Assembly (NCBI RefSeq): GCF_041435055.1
Contig: NZ_CP108002.1
Location: 2,046,001-2,110,000, forward strand
Length of the DNA stretch: 64,000 nucleotides
Source of the DNA: Streptomyces sp. NBC_00341
Lineage (GTDB): Bacteria; Actinomycetota; Actinomycetes; Streptomycetales; Streptomycetaceae
Direction of reading: 5' to 3'
Shown in pieces: positions 17,801-26,641 of the stretch. The notes beneath the pieces were generated by a model, which was given only the letters and a program-made list of their open reading frames with translations, was not told where the DNA came from and did not search any database. Every line of letters starts with the position of its first letter. Within the stretch, counting starts at the first letter, position 1. A program made the translations under genes and the position numbers.

Positions 17801-19368
17801 AGCGGCGGGTTGGTGACCTGGGCGAACAGCTGGGTGAAGTAGTCGAAGAGCAGCCGGGGCCGGGCGGACAGCGCGGCGATCGGGGAGTCCGTGCCCATGG
17901 AGCCGAGCGGTTCGCCGGCGGTGCGGGCCATCGGGGCGAGGATGACGCGGAGCTCTTCCTCGGTGTAGCCGAAGGTCTGCTGGCGGCGGGTGACGGAGGC
18001 GTGCGTGTGGACGATGTGCTCCCGCTCGGGGAGGTCCTCCAGCTCGATCTCGCCGGTTTCCAGCCACTCCTGGTAGGGCTGCTCGGCGGCGAGGGACGCC
18101 TTGATCTCGTCGTCCTCGATGATGCGGTGCTCGGCGGTGTCGACGAGGAACATCTTGCCGGGCTGCAGGCGGCCCTTGCGGACGACCTTGGCGGGGTCGA
18201 TGTCCAGGACGCCGACCTCGGAGGAGAGCACGACGAGTCCGTCGTCGGTGACCCAGTAGCGGCCGGGGCGCAGTCCGTTGCGGTCGAGGACCGCGCCGAC
18301 CTGGACGCCGTCGGTGAAGGTGACGCAGGCCGGGCCGTCCCAGGGCTCCATCATCGTGGAGTGGTACTGGTAGAAGGCGCGCCTGGCCGGGTCCATGGAG
18401 GCGTGGTTCTCCCATGCCTCGGGGACCATCATCAGCACCGAGTGCGGCAGCGAGCGGCCGCCGAGGTGGAGGAGCTCCAGGACCTCGTCGAAGGAGGCCG
18501 AGTCGGAGGCGTCCGGGGTGCAGACGGGGAAGATCCGGTCCAGCTGCTCCGTGCCGAAGAGGCTGGAGGCGAGCTGGGACTCGCGGGCCTTCATCCAGTT
18601 GCGGTTGCCCTTGACCGTGTTGATCTCGCCGTTGTGCGCGACGAAGCGGTACGGGTGGGCGAGCGGCCAGCTCGGGAAGGTGTTCGTGGAGAAGCGCGAG
18701 TGGACCAGCGCGACCGTGGTGGCGAAGCGGGCGTCGGAGAGGTCCGGGAAGAACGGCTCCAGCTGCCCGGTGGTGAGCATTCCCTTGTAGACGATCGTGC
18801 GGGCGGAGAGCGACGGGAAGTAGACCCCGGTCTCACGCTCGGCGCGCTTGCGCAGCACGAAGGCCTTGCGGTCCAGGACGATCCCGGTGCTCTCGCCGTC
18901 CGCGACGAAGAGCTGCCGGAACTCGGGCATGGTGGCGCGGGCGCCCTTGCCGAGGATGTCGGGGGTGACCGGGACGTCGCGCCAGCCGAGGACCTTCAGG
19001 CCCTCTTCGGCGGCGATCTTCTCAAGGCCCCGGACGGCCGCTGTGGAGTCGTCCGCGGGCAGGAATGCGATGCCGACGGCGTAGGCACCGGCCTCGGGGA
19101 GGTCGAAGGGGACCTCTGCGCGCAGGAAGGCGTCCGGTACCTGGAGCAGGATTCCGGCTCCGTCACCGGAGTCGGGCTCGGATCCGGTGGCGCCGCGGTG
19201 TTCGAGATTGCGCAGTACGGTCAGCGCCTGCTCTACCAGCTCGTGGCCGGCCACACCGGTCAGAGTGGCCACGAACCCGACGCCACAGGCGTCGTGCTCG
19301 TTGCGGGGGTCGTACATCCCCTGCTGGGCGGGGCGACCGTCCATGGGCGACCAGGCGTCGGTGCGCAT
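14809..19368 (-). CDS. gltB: Glutamate synthase large subunit
   Basis: A 1519-residue enzyme. A short propeptide ends before Cys28 (EHDACGVGF), the N-terminal nucleophile of the class II glutaminase domain (about 28-430). The central domain and the FMN-binding synthase domain follow (about 480-1250), with the 3Fe-4S cysteines in [12 protein letters not shown] spaced C-x5-C-x4-C, and the C-terminal beta-helix GXGXG domain. Ammonia made at the front is channelled to the FMN site. ATG at 19368 has GGGAG close upstream. A GlnR-box-like half site lies about 70 bp upstream, suggesting nitrogen control, though this is inference. It forms an operon with gltD. Confidence 0.97.
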   Translation of the reverse strand: MRTDAWSPMDGRPAQQGMYDPRNEHDACGVGFVATLTGVAGHELVEQALTVLRNLEHRGATGSEPDSGDGAGILLQVPDAFLRAEVPFDLPEAGAYAVGIAFLPADDSTAAVRGLEKIAAEEGLKVLGWRDVPVTPDILGKGARATMPEFRQLFVADGESTGIVLDRKAFVLRKRAERETGVYFPSLSARTIVYKGMLTTGQLEPFFPDLSDARFATTVALVHSRFSTNTFPSWPLAHPYRFVAHNGEINTVKGNRNWMKARESQLASSLFGTEQLDRIFPVCTPDASDSASFDEVLELLHLGGRSLPHSVLMMVPEAWENHASMDPARRAFYQYHSTMMEPWDGPACVTFTDGVQVGAVLDRNGLRPGRYWVTDDGLVVLSSEVGVLDIDPAKVVRKGRLQPGKMFLVDTAEHRIIEDDEIKASLAAEQPYQEWLETGEIELEDLPEREHIVHTHASVTRRQQTFGYTEEELRVILAPMARTAGEPLGSMGTDSPIAALSARPRLLFDYFTQLFAQVTNPPLDAIREELVTSLRSTLGPAGNILEPTAAACRSVTLPFPVIDNDELAKLIHINADGDMPGMKAATLSGLYRVGGGGEALAARIEEICTEVDAAIEDGARLIVLSDRHSDAEHAPIPSLLLTSSVHHHLIRTKQRTQVGLLVEAGDVREVHHVALLIGFGAAAVNPYLAMESVEDLVRAGTFIEGIEAEQAIRNLIYALGKGVLKVMSKMGISTVASYRGAQVFEAVGLDQSFVDRYFNGTATKIGGAGLDVVAKEVAARHAKGYPATGISASHRALEIGGEYQWRREGEPHLFDPDTVFRLQHATRNRRYDIFKQYTERVNEQSERLMTLRGLFGFTSDREAIDIEEVESVSELVKRFSTGAMSYGSISREAHETLAIAMNQLGGKSNTGEGGEDADRLYDPARRSSIKQVASGRFGVTSEYLVNADDIQIKMAQGAKPGEGGQLPGHKVYPWVAKTRHSTPGVGLISPPPHHDIYSIEDLAQLIHDLKNANPAARIHVKLVSEVGVGTVAAGVSKAHADVVLISGHDGGTGASPLTSLKHAGGPWELGLAETQQTLLLNGLRDRIVVQTDGQLKTGRDVVIAALLGAEEFGFATAPLVVSGCVMMRVCHLDTCPVGIATQNPVLRDRFSGKAEYIVNFFEFIAQEVREILAELGFRSIEEAVGHAELLDTDRAITHWKAQGLDLAPLFHVPELADGAVRHQIAEQDHGLDKALDNELIKLAADALKADSAEAAQPVRAQIAIRNINRTVGTMLGHEVTKKFGGAGLPEDTIDITFTGSAGQSFGAFLPGGVTLRLEGDANDYVGKGLSGGRVIVRPDRGADHLAEYSTIAGNTIAYGATGGELFLRGRTGERFCVRNSGATVVSEGVGDHGCEYMTGGHAVVLGETGRNFAAGMSGGVAYVIDLQRDHVNVGNLGAVEELSDTDRQWLHDVVRRHQEETGSTVAEKLLAEWETAVTRFSKIIPSTYKAVLAAKDAAELAGLSEQETTEKMMEAATNG

Positions 19369-19430
19369 CGGCTCTCCCGTCGTCGTCGTGGCATATGAAC
19401 AGCCGAGGGACGACTCTGGCCCTCTGCGAA

Positions 19431-19446
19431 ATTTCGTGCAGATTAC
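19431..19446 (-). promoter_or_regulatory. Possible GlnR half-site upstream of gltB
   Basis: Read on the minus strand, GTAAT-CTGCAC-GAAAT fits the GlnR pattern GTnAC-n6-GAAAC at eight of nine defined bases or so, only the last C positions being T. It overlaps the palindrome CGAAATTTCG. A second half-site at the usual distance is not convincing. The wider gap 19369-19783 otherwise holds the gltB leader, an AT-richer patch near 19620-19675 and the terminator of the VIT gene; no gene is visible. Confidence 0.3.
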
Positions 19447-19733
19447 ATGATGGGACGCTTCTCAAGAAGCGGATAGCTCGTTCCAACATACGGACACCGC
19501 TGATGGCGGTGGAGGGGGTCGCAGTCGGAGGATCGGCGCCCGGGAGACCGCAGAGAGCAGGCGTCGTTGCCTGCGGTGTCTACGGCTCATGCCCGGCGGA
19601 AGCGGAAACGAAACCGCCGGGTAACGACTACTTATGTGTAGCCCTGCATAGAGTCTCATTTTACGTCGCGTGAACACGTTCCGCCCAGTGGCGCTGATCA
19701 GGACGTACGTCACACGGATGACGCACACGTTAC

Positions 19734-19763
19734 GGGCCGGGACCGTGGTTCCGGTCCCGGCCC
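19734..19763 (-). terminator. Hairpin after the VIT-family gene
   Basis: GGGCCGGGACC (19734-19744) and GGTCCCGGCCC (19753-19763) are exact complements around an eight-base loop, 21 bases beyond the stop of the minus-strand VIT gene. Confidence 0.7.
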
Positions 19764-19783
19764 GCACCAGCGGCAGCAGCGGC

Positions 19784-20518
19784 TCAGCCGCCGACGGCGA
19801 CGCCGAACAGCATGCCCAGGCCGTAGGTGAGCGCCGCCGCCGCGCCGCCGAGCACCAGCTGCCGCAGTCCGCTGAACCACCAGCTGCGGGCCGTGACCCG
19901 GGCGACCACCGCGCCGCAACCGAAGAGCCCGACAAGGGCCAGCAGCACCGCCGGCCACAGCGCGTCCGCGCCGAGCAGGTACGGCAGCAGGGGCAGCAGG
20001 GCGCCCAGCGCGAAGGCTCCGAAGGAGGAGACGGCGGCGACGAGCGGCGAGGGCAGGTCGCCCGGGTCGATGCCGAGCTCCTCGCGGGCGTGGATCTCCA
20101 GGGCCTGCTCCGGGTCGCGCGACAGCTGCCGGGCGACCTCGCGGGCGAGAGCGGAGTCGACACCCCGGGACTCGTAGAGCTCCGCGAGCTCCCGCTCCTC
20201 GTCCAGCGGATGCTTGCGCAACTCCCGCCGCTCGACGTCGAGTTCGGCCTCCACCAGCTCACGTTGCGAGGCGACGGAGGTGTACTCGCCGGCCGCCATC
20301 GAGAAGGCCCCGGCGGCCAGTCCGGCAAGACCGGTGATCACGATCGTGCGGTGCGAGACATCACCGCCCGCGACGCCGGTCATCAGGGCGAGGTTCGAGA
20401 CGAGACCGTCCATGGCGCCGAAGACCGCCGGCCGCAGCCAGCCACCGTTCACATCGCGGTGGGTGTGGTTGTCCCGGTGCGCCTCGTGCAGTACGGCGTC
20501 GGTCTCGATGATGGACAC
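19784..20518 (-). CDS. VIT1/CCC1-family metal transporter
   Basis: A 244-residue membrane protein of the vacuolar iron transporter family, which moves Fe(II) or Mn(II) in exchange for protons. The first membrane helix region GAMDGLVSNLALMTGVAGG and the second GAFSMAAGEYTSVASQRE are family signatures; the cytoplasmic Glu-rich helical segment (about 85-150) is the likely metal-binding domain, and three more helices follow. ATG at 20518. It is divergent from the ADP-ribosylglycohydrolase operon and shares with it an intergenic region containing a large inverted repeat. Metal specificity unknown. Confidence 0.88.
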   Translation of the reverse strand: MSIIETDAVLHEAHRDNHTHRDVNGGWLRPAVFGAMDGLVSNLALMTGVAGGDVSHRTIVITGLAGLAAGAFSMAAGEYTSVASQRELVEAELDVERRELRKHPLDEERELAELYESRGVDSALAREVARQLSRDPEQALEIHAREELGIDPGDLPSPLVAAVSSFGAFALGALLPLLPYLLGADALWPAVLLALVGLFGCGAVVARVTARSWWFSGLRQLVLGGAAAALTYGLGMLFGVAVGG

Positions 20519-20602
20519 AGCTCTCCCCTTCTCCCGGAGCGGTGTTCACCGCTCCGGCCCCGTTCGACACCATCGAAAGTACGCACGAAAAACGGCCCCC
20601 GC

Positions 20603-20662
20603 CAGCAAGGCAGGCCGTACTTACCACTGTCTGTGACCAGGTAGGTACGGCTTGCCTTGCTG
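20603..20662. repeat. 60-bp imperfect palindrome between VIT and ADP-ribosylglycohydrolase genes
   Basis: CAGCAAGGCAGGCCGTACTT followed by ACC (20603-20625) pairs with 20640-20662 with only two mismatches, around a 14-base spacer. It lies 85 bp before the VIT start and 120 bp before the operon start. Neither flanking gene ends here, so it is not an obvious terminator. It may be an operator, a transcript hairpin or a small mobile repeat. Confidence 0.6.
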
Positions 20663-20781
20663 TCCGAAGGCCGTCATCCGAGTGGCCCTTTTGTGGTGAT
20701 TACCGGCCTCTGTCCCGGCTCCGCGTGGCACAGATCCCACAGGTACGAGAACTGGCTCGGTACGAGCGAAGGGTCGACGCG

Positions 20782-22035
20782 ATGGAGCTGATGGCGGGAA
20801 ATCCGGCAGCGCCGCGGACGGGCGGCACACGGACGGACGGCGCGCGGGCCGCGGTACGAGGAGCGCCGGCCCCCGGCGAACCGGGCCCCGGCGAAACCGT
20901 CCGGGGCGCAACGGTCCACGGCGACACCGCCCGGGGCGCTCCGGCCGACCGGGCCAGGGGGTCGCTGCTGGGCCTCGCGGTCGGCGACGCGCTGGGCGCC
21001 CCGGCGGAGAACATGCGGCCCTCCGAGATCCGCCGCCGCTGGGGCCGGATCGAGGGCTTCGTGAGCGACGATCCGGCGGGCACCGACGACACGGAGTACG
21101 CGATCTTCTCCGGGCTGCTGCTGGCCCGGCACGGTTCGGCGCTGACCGTGACCCATGTCGAACGGGCCTGGCGGCTGTGGATCGCGGACCTGGACGAGGG
21201 GCCGTTCCGCGGTGCCGGTTTCAGCGAGCGCGGCACGCTGGAGAACCTGCGCCGGGGGCTCGCCGCCCCGATCTCCGCCCAGCACCGGCACGCCTGGAGC
21301 GACGGTCTGGCGATGCGGGCGGCACCGTTCGGCGTCTTCGCGGCGGGCAGGCCCGCGGAGGCGGCCCGGCTGGTCGCGGTGGACGGCCGGGTCAGCCATG
21401 AGGGCGAGGGCATCTACGGCGGCCAGGCGGTGGCGGCCGGGGTGGCGGCCGCCATGACCGGGTCCGGGGTCACCTCCGTGATCGCCGCCGCGCTCTCCGT
21501 CGTACCGATGGACTCCTGGACGGCGCGTTCGCTGCGCCGCGCGGTGACCGCCGCCCAGCGCCCGTACCCGGACCGGCTCACGATGGAGCGCGCGGTGCGC
21601 TCGGCCGTGGTCGTCGGCGGCTACCCGTGGACGGACCTGGCGCCGGAGGCGGTCGGGCTGGCCTTCGGGGCGTTCGCCGCGGCGCGCGGCGACTTCCGTA
21701 CGGCGGTGCTGACCGCGGTCAACATGGGCCGCGACGCCGACACCACGGCCGCGGTGGCGGGCGCGCTGGCCGGGGCGCTGCACGGGGCCCGGGCCATTCC
21801 GGCGCACTGGGCGGCGGCGATCGGCCCGGTCCGGGGCAGCTGCCTGCCCTCGATGCGCGGCTACCACGTCCTGGACATCGCGGAACTCCTCACCCCGGCA
21901 GACGCCGAGGCGGACGAACGGGTCGGGCAACGGCCCCAGGACCCCGGACCCGGCGGCGGGGCGCCCCCTCCCGGTGAAGGCACCGGGAGGGGCCTCCGCG
22001 ACATCCTCGACGACGCACCGGCGGTGCGCCCGTGA
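20782..22035 (+). CDS. ADP-ribosylglycohydrolase-family protein 1
   Basis: A 417-residue protein with a variable N-terminal ~55 residues and then the all-helical ADP-ribosylglycohydrolase (ARH/DraG) fold, starting ARGSLLGLAVGDALGAPAE. The dimetal motifs are canonical: Thr101-Asp102-Asp103-Thr104 (GTDDTEYA) and Asp318/Asp320 in NMGRDADTTAAVAGALAG. These residues bind two Mg ions that hydrolyse an N- or O-glycosidic bond to ribose. ATG at 20782 has GAAGGG eight bases upstream; an open frame continues upstream through the palindrome but is not conserved-looking. First gene of a seven-gene overlapping operon; its GTGA end overlaps the next start. The natural substrate is unknown. Confidence 0.88.
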   Translation: MELMAGNPAAPRTGGTRTDGARAAVRGAPAPGEPGPGETVRGATVHGDTARGAPADRARGSLLGLAVGDALGAPAENMRPSEIRRRWGRIEGFVSDDPAGTDDTEYAIFSGLLLARHGSALTVTHVERAWRLWIADLDEGPFRGAGFSERGTLENLRRGLAAPISAQHRHAWSDGLAMRAAPFGVFAAGRPAEAARLVAVDGRVSHEGEGIYGGQAVAAGVAAAMTGSGVTSVIAAALSVVPMDSWTARSLRRAVTAAQRPYPDRLTMERAVRSAVVVGGYPWTDLAPEAVGLAFGAFAAARGDFRTAVLTAVNMGRDADTTAAVAGALAGALHGARAIPAHWAAAIGPVRGSCLPSMRGYHVLDIAELLTPADAEADERVGQRPQDPGPGGGAPPPGEGTGRGLRDILDDAPAVRP

Positions 22036-23252
22036 CCGGCACCGACCGCCGCGCCCGGATCGAGGGGCTGCTCCTCGGGCTGGCCGCCGGGGACGCCGCC
22101 GGCTGGCCGGCCGCGCGGCACCGGGCGGCCCGGATGCCGGAGTGGACCCGGCGCCTCACCCGCGAGCTGGACACCTTCGCCGAGCAGAACGCGACCACCA
22201 CGCTGCCCGTCCCCATCGCCCTCAACCAGCCGCCTGAGCCGCTGCGGCTCGGTCCCTCCGACGACGCCGAATGGGCGGCGTTCGCGGCCGGGACCGTGCT
22301 GACCTCGGCGGCGGGCCCGCTGCACGGCCTCTCCCCCGGCCGCCGGATGCGGGCGGCGGTGGACGTCGCCTGGAACGCGCTGGCCGCCGAGGTCGCCGCG
22401 GCCGCCGCACGGGCGCCGGAGGTCGAGTCGGCGGTCCTGCCGTTGCGGGCCCGGATCTCGGTACGGGCCGGGCTCGGCAACCTCGCCGCCGGGCTGCGTC
22501 CGCCCGCCACCGGCCACGACAACCCGCACTACTTCGACGACGCGGCGTGTGTGCGGGCCGCCGTGCTGGCCGTCGTCCACCCCGGCGATCCGGCGGCGGC
22601 GGCCGATCTCGCGGAGTTCGACGCGCGCTACACCCAGGACGGCGACGGGGTGCACGGCGCGCGGGCGATGGCCGCCGCGATCGCGCAGGCGCTCGACGGG
22701 GCGGACGTGGACACGGCGGTGAACGCCGCGCTGGCCCAGCTCCCGGAAGGCACCGAGATCGCCCGCAACGCCGCCCACGCGGTCCGGATCGCCCGCGACT
22801 TCGCCGGAGAGGCGGCCGGCGCCTTCGCCCTCGTCCCGGTGCTGGAGCACCAGATCGTGGACCACGTCTACAGCTACGGGATCGCCGCGGCCGAGACCGT
22901 CCCGGTCGCCCTCGCCCTGGCCACCGCCGCCCGGGGCGAGATCGCGCAGGCCGTACCGTCCGCCGCCTGCCTGTCCCGGGTCGCCGATTCGGCACCGGCC
23001 CTGGCCGGCGCGCTGACGGGCGCGCTCGGCGGTATCGCCACCGTGCCGGACGGCTGGCGCGAGGCCTGCCGCACCCTCGCGGGGTGCGCGCTGCCCCGTT
23101 TCGCGGGCACGGATCTGCTGGAACTCGCCGGGCTGCTGGCAGACACGGAACCGGCGCTCCCGGGTGGACAATTCGGACATGACATCCACCGCGCCCCCGG
23201 CGCCCACGAGGTCCGCACCGCCCACGACACCCACGGCGCTCACGCTCGATGA
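22032..23252 (+). CDS. ADP-ribosylglycohydrolase-family protein 2, divergent metal site
   Basis: A 406-residue second paralogue, GTG start overlapping the upstream stop by four bases. The fold start IEGLLLGLAAGDAAGWPAAR is clear. The first metal motif is SDDAEW (Asp77, Asp78) with Ala instead of Thr, and the C-terminal motif reads LSRVADS, with Val317 where the usual first Asp of GRDxDT stands and Asp319 kept. It may bind one metal, act on a different bond or be a non-catalytic partner. The last 25 residues overlap the start of the next gene by 74 bases in another frame. Confidence 0.8.
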   Translation: MTGTDRRARIEGLLLGLAAGDAAGWPAARHRAARMPEWTRRLTRELDTFAEQNATTTLPVPIALNQPPEPLRLGPSDDAEWAAFAAGTVLTSAAGPLHGLSPGRRMRAAVDVAWNALAAEVAAAAARAPEVESAVLPLRARISVRAGLGNLAAGLRPPATGHDNPHYFDDAACVRAAVLAVVHPGDPAAAADLAEFDARYTQDGDGVHGARAMAAAIAQALDGADVDTAVNAALAQLPEGTEIARNAAHAVRIARDFAGEAAGAFALVPVLEHQIVDHVYSYGIAAAETVPVALALATAARGEIAQAVPSAACLSRVADSAPALAGALTGALGGIATVPDGWREACRTLAGCALPRFAGTDLLELAGLLADTEPALPGGQFGHDIHRAPGAHEVRTAHDTHGAHAR

Positions 23253-24381
23253 ACGGATCGCGGGCGCGCTCGTCGGCGCCGCCGTCGGTGACGCGCTCGG
23301 CGGCCCGGTCGAGGGACGGCCCCCCGAGCAGATCGTGGCCCGGCACGGCGGGCGGATCACCGGCGTCGTCGGCCCCTGGGACGGCGACGACTGGCGGACC
23401 GCCCGCCCCATCGCCCCGTACCACAAGGGCGACGGGCACGTCACCGACGACACCTTGATGACCCATGCGCTGGTCCGGGTGTACGGCAAGGTGCGCGGCC
23501 ATCTCGACGCGTACTCGGTCGCGGAGCACCTGGTACCGGAGCTGATCTCGAACCCCCGCTGGATTCCGGAGCTGGAGGCGGAGGCGCTGCCGCTCCAGCG
23601 GGTCTTCCTCGCCGAGAAGTGGATCGTCGCCCGGCTGCACTACGGCCACGTCGACCCGCGCGAGGCGGGCTCCGGGAACATCGTCAACTGCGGTGCCGCG
23701 ATGTACATGGCGCCGGTCGGCCTGGTGAACGCCGCCCATCCGCAGGCCGCCTACGCCGAGGCGCTGGATGTCGCGGGCGCCCACCAGTCCTCGTACGGGA
23801 GGGAGGCGGCCGGAGTGTTCGCGGCCGCCGTCGCCGCGGCCTGCGTCCCGGGGGCGACGCCCACGAGCGTCATCGAGACGTGTCTGTCGCTCGCCAAGGA
23901 CGGCACCCGGGCGGCGATCGACGCGGTCTGCGAAACGGCCGTCGGGTACCGGGACTTCGAATCCGCCCTCGCCCCGCTGCGGGAAGCCGTCGCCCCCTTC
24001 GACACCGTGGGGCCCGACTACCGCGCCCCCTCGCTCGGTGCCCGCCGCCCCTCCCGGCTGCACGCCATCGAGGAACTCCCCGTCGCACTCGGCATGCTGC
24101 TCGTCGGGGACGGGGACTACCGGCGTACGGTCCTGGGCTCCGTCAACTACGGGCGGGACTGCGACTCGATCGCCACCATGAGCGGTGCCGTCGCGGGCGC
24201 CCTGCACGGCGAGGGCTCGATCCCCGCCGACTGGGTGAGCACGGTCGCCGGAGCCAGCCGCCTCGATCTGCACGCCCCGGCCCGGACCCTGGCCGAGGTC
24301 GCCCGCGAGGTCTTCGCACACGACACGGCCCGCCGCCGCGCCCATGAGAACGCCTTCGCCGCGCTGGCCGGCACGCCATGA
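23179..24381 (+). CDS. ADP-ribosylglycohydrolase-family protein 3
   Basis: A 400-residue third paralogue with a Pro/Thr-rich N-terminal lead and then LDERIAGALVGAAVGDALGG. Both metal motifs are canonical: Thr89-Asp90-Asp91-Thr92 (VTDDTLM) and Asp327/Asp329 in NYGRDCDSIATMSGAVAG, so it should be an active hydrolase. ATG at 23179 is used; a GTG at 23164 is also possible. Its start lies within the end of the preceding gene and its stop overlaps the next ATG by four bases. It differs from paralogue 1 in having a longer insertion after residue 95 (RVYGKVRG onward). Confidence 0.88.
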   Translation: MTSTAPPAPTRSAPPTTPTALTLDERIAGALVGAAVGDALGGPVEGRPPEQIVARHGGRITGVVGPWDGDDWRTARPIAPYHKGDGHVTDDTLMTHALVRVYGKVRGHLDAYSVAEHLVPELISNPRWIPELEAEALPLQRVFLAEKWIVARLHYGHVDPREAGSGNIVNCGAAMYMAPVGLVNAAHPQAAYAEALDVAGAHQSSYGREAAGVFAAAVAAACVPGATPTSVIETCLSLAKDGTRAAIDAVCETAVGYRDFESALAPLREAVAPFDTVGPDYRAPSLGARRPSRLHAIEELPVALGMLLVGDGDYRRTVLGSVNYGRDCDSIATMSGAVAGALHGEGSIPADWVSTVAGASRLDLHAPARTLAEVAREVFAHDTARRRAHENAFAALAGTP

Positions 24382-25760
24382 CCACCACCGTGCGGGCCAC
24401 CTGGGTGCAGCCGGAGGACCTGGTCGGACACGAACTGCGGCAGGCCGCGCAGGACGGGCGGGACGCCCGGGACATCGAGCGCCGGTGGTACGAGGCCGGC
24501 GGATCGCCCGCCCCGGAGCGGGCGGGCGCCTCCGAGTACCCCGCGCCACCCGGACTGCGCGCGGTCGCCGGCCGGCTGCTGGACGAACTCGCCCTGCTGG
24601 AATCGCCGTCGGCCGACGACGAGCCGACCGGCCTGGACGCGATCCGGGCCGCCTGCCCGCGCTGGCCGCTCCCCCGCACGGGCCCGTCCGGCGTGGACCG
24701 CGAACGGCTGCACGCGGCCTGGCTCGGACGGGCGGCGGGCTGCCTGCTCGGGAAACCGGTCGAGAAGCTGCCGTTGGAGGGCATCCGCGCACTGGCCCGC
24801 GCCACCGGGAACTGGCCGCTGGCCACCTGGTTCACCGCCAGGGGGCTGCCCCCTGAACTGGCCGCCACCTATCCCTGGAACCGGCGCTCCGCGGCCACCT
24901 CGCTCGCGGAGAACATCGACGGGATGCCGGAGGACGACGACCTCAACCACCCCCTTCTCGCACTGGTGCTGCTCCGGCGCCACGGCCGCTCGTTCACCAC
25001 CGCAGACCTCGCCCGGCTCTGGCTGGACGAGCTTCCGGCGGGCCGGACGTTCACCGCGGAGCGGGTCGCGTACCGCAATCTGCTGGACGGAATCGAGCCG
25101 CCGGACACCGCCTCTTACCGCAATCCGTTCCGGGAGTGGATCGGTGCGCAGATCCGGGCCGACGTGCACGGCTGGACGCACCCCGGCGACCCGGCCGCCG
25201 CGGCGGAGCAGGCCCACCGGGACGCGGTCCTCACGCACACCGGGAACGGGGTGTACGGCGCCATGTTCACCGCCGCCGCCCTGGCGGAGGCGGCCGGCGG
25301 CGAGGCCGACGTGCACGGCTGCCTGGCTACCGGGCTCAGGGTCGTACCACCGAGATCGCGGTTCGCACGGGCGGTACGGGACGGAGTCGCGGCGGCCCAT
25401 GGCGCCGCCGACTTCGACAGCGTCGTCGACCGCCTCCACTCCTTGTACGGCCACTACCACTGGGTGCACGTGCTGCCCAACGCGGCGCTGCTCGCCGCCG
25501 CGCTCACGCACGCCGACGGCGACTTCTCCGGCTCCATCTGCCGTGCGGTGTCCGGCGGCTGGGACACCGACTCCAACGGGGCGACCGCCGGTTCGCTCGC
25601 CGGACTGCTGGCCGGGCGGCCAGAAGCACTGCCCGACCGGTGGACCACACCGCTGAAGAACCGTCTCGCCACGTCCGTACCCGGTTTCGACTCGGTCGGC
25701 TTCGACACCCTCGCGGAGCTGACCCACCGGCTCACCCACCAGGAGGTACTCCGCCCATGA
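24378..25760 (+). CDS. ADP-ribosylglycohydrolase-family protein 4, extended N-terminus
   Basis: A 460-residue fourth paralogue with about 110 extra N-terminal residues, Ala-rich and probably helical, before LHAAWLGRAAGCLLGKPVEK, a variant of the usual fold start. The first metal motif is Glu185-Asp186-Asp187-Asp188 (PEDDDLN) in place of TDDT; the C-terminal motif GGWDTDSNGATAGSLAG (Asp396, Asp398) is canonical. The replacement of the threonines suggests altered substrate use. It starts at an ATGA overlap with the previous gene and ends at an ATGA overlap with the kinase gene. Confidence 0.83.
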   Translation: MTTTVRATWVQPEDLVGHELRQAAQDGRDARDIERRWYEAGGSPAPERAGASEYPAPPGLRAVAGRLLDELALLESPSADDEPTGLDAIRAACPRWPLPRTGPSGVDRERLHAAWLGRAAGCLLGKPVEKLPLEGIRALARATGNWPLATWFTARGLPPELAATYPWNRRSAATSLAENIDGMPEDDDLNHPLLALVLLRRHGRSFTTADLARLWLDELPAGRTFTAERVAYRNLLDGIEPPDTASYRNPFREWIGAQIRADVHGWTHPGDPAAAAEQAHRDAVLTHTGNGVYGAMFTAAALAEAAGGEADVHGCLATGLRVVPPRSRFARAVRDGVAAAHGAADFDSVVDRLHSLYGHYHWVHVLPNAALLAAALTHADGDFSGSICRAVSGGWDTDSNGATAGSLAGLLAGRPEALPDRWTTPLKNRLATSVPGFDSVGFDTLAELTHRLTHQEVLRP

Positions 25761-26641
25761 CCAGAGTCGCGGTGCTCGGCAGCACCAATATGGACCTCGT
25801 GGCCTACACAGAGCGGGCCCCGGAGCGCGGACAGACCGTCACCGGACGGGAGTTCCGCACCGTGCCCGGCGGCAAGGGGGCCAACCAGGCGGTCGCCGCC
25901 GCCCGCGCCGGCGGTGACGTGATGATGATCGGCGCCGTCGGAAACGACGAGTACGGCCTCCGGCTGCGGGAGAACCTGGAGCACTCGGGCGTCGACACCG
26001 ATCTGCTGCACACCGCCGAGGGACCCAGCGGTACCGCGCACATCGTGGTGGACGCCAAGGGTTCCAACGCCATCGTCGTCATCCCCGGCGCCAACGGCGC
26101 CGTCACCGCGCTCGGTCCGGGCGAGATCGCCGCCGTCGCCGAAGCCGATCTGCTGCTGCTCCAGCTGGAGCTGCCGCTGTCCGCCGTGATCGAGGGGGCG
26201 CGGGCCGGTCACGCCCAGGGGGTCCGCGTGCTCCTCACCCCGTCGCCCGTACAGGAGCTGCCCGACGAACTCCTGGACTGCGTCGACCTGCTGATCCCCA
26301 ATGAGCACGAGGCGGCCGAGCTGTCCGGACACACAGAACCGCACGCGGCGGCGGAGGTCCTGCTCAGCCATGTGCCGGCGGTCCTCATCACGCTCGGCTC
26401 GAAGGGCTGCCTGTACGCGGCCCGGGGCAGCACCGCCGTCCACTTCCCCGCCCCCGACGTCAGCGCCGTCGACACCACGGGCGCCGGCGACACCTTCGTC
26501 GGCGCGCTCGCGGTGGCCATCGGTGAGGGCCGGCCGGTGCCGCAGGCCGTCGCCTGGGCCTCTTCGGCCGCCGCGCTCTGCGTGCAGAAGCCCGGCGCCT
26601 CGACGTCCATGCCGTACCGCAGCGAAATCGACGCCGCATGA
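25757..26641 (+). CDS. PfkB-family sugar kinase, ribokinase-like
   Basis: A 294-residue kinase with the two PfkB signatures: GGKGANQAVAAARAGG near residue 38 and DTTGAGDTFVGAL with catalytic base Asp245. The start VAVLGSTNMDLVAY and the size are those of ribokinase, which phosphorylates D-ribose at O5. Its place directly after four ribosyl-bond hydrolases suggests that it traps the sugar they release, but deoxyribose, another pentose or a nucleoside are alternatives. Coupled to both neighbours by ATGA overlaps. No rbs transporter genes are nearby. Confidence 0.85.
   Translation: MTRVAVLGSTNMDLVAYTERAPERGQTVTGREFRTVPGGKGANQAVAAARAGGDVMMIGAVGNDEYGLRLRENLEHSGVDTDLLHTAEGPSGTAHIVVDAKGSNAIVVIPGANGAVTALGPGEIAAVAEADLLLLQLELPLSAVIEGARAGHAQGVRVLLTPSPVQELPDELLDCVDLLIPNEHEAAELSGHTEPHAAAEVLLSHVPAVLITLGSKGCLYAARGSTAVHFPAPDVSAVDTTGAGDTFVGALAVAIGEGRPVPQAVAWASSAAALCVQKPGASTSMPYRSEIDAA

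Noticed and set aside
14743..19398. 1551-codon plus-strand frame over gltB
   Set aside because: Antisense shadow of gltB with Gly/Val/Asp/Leu bias and no domain.
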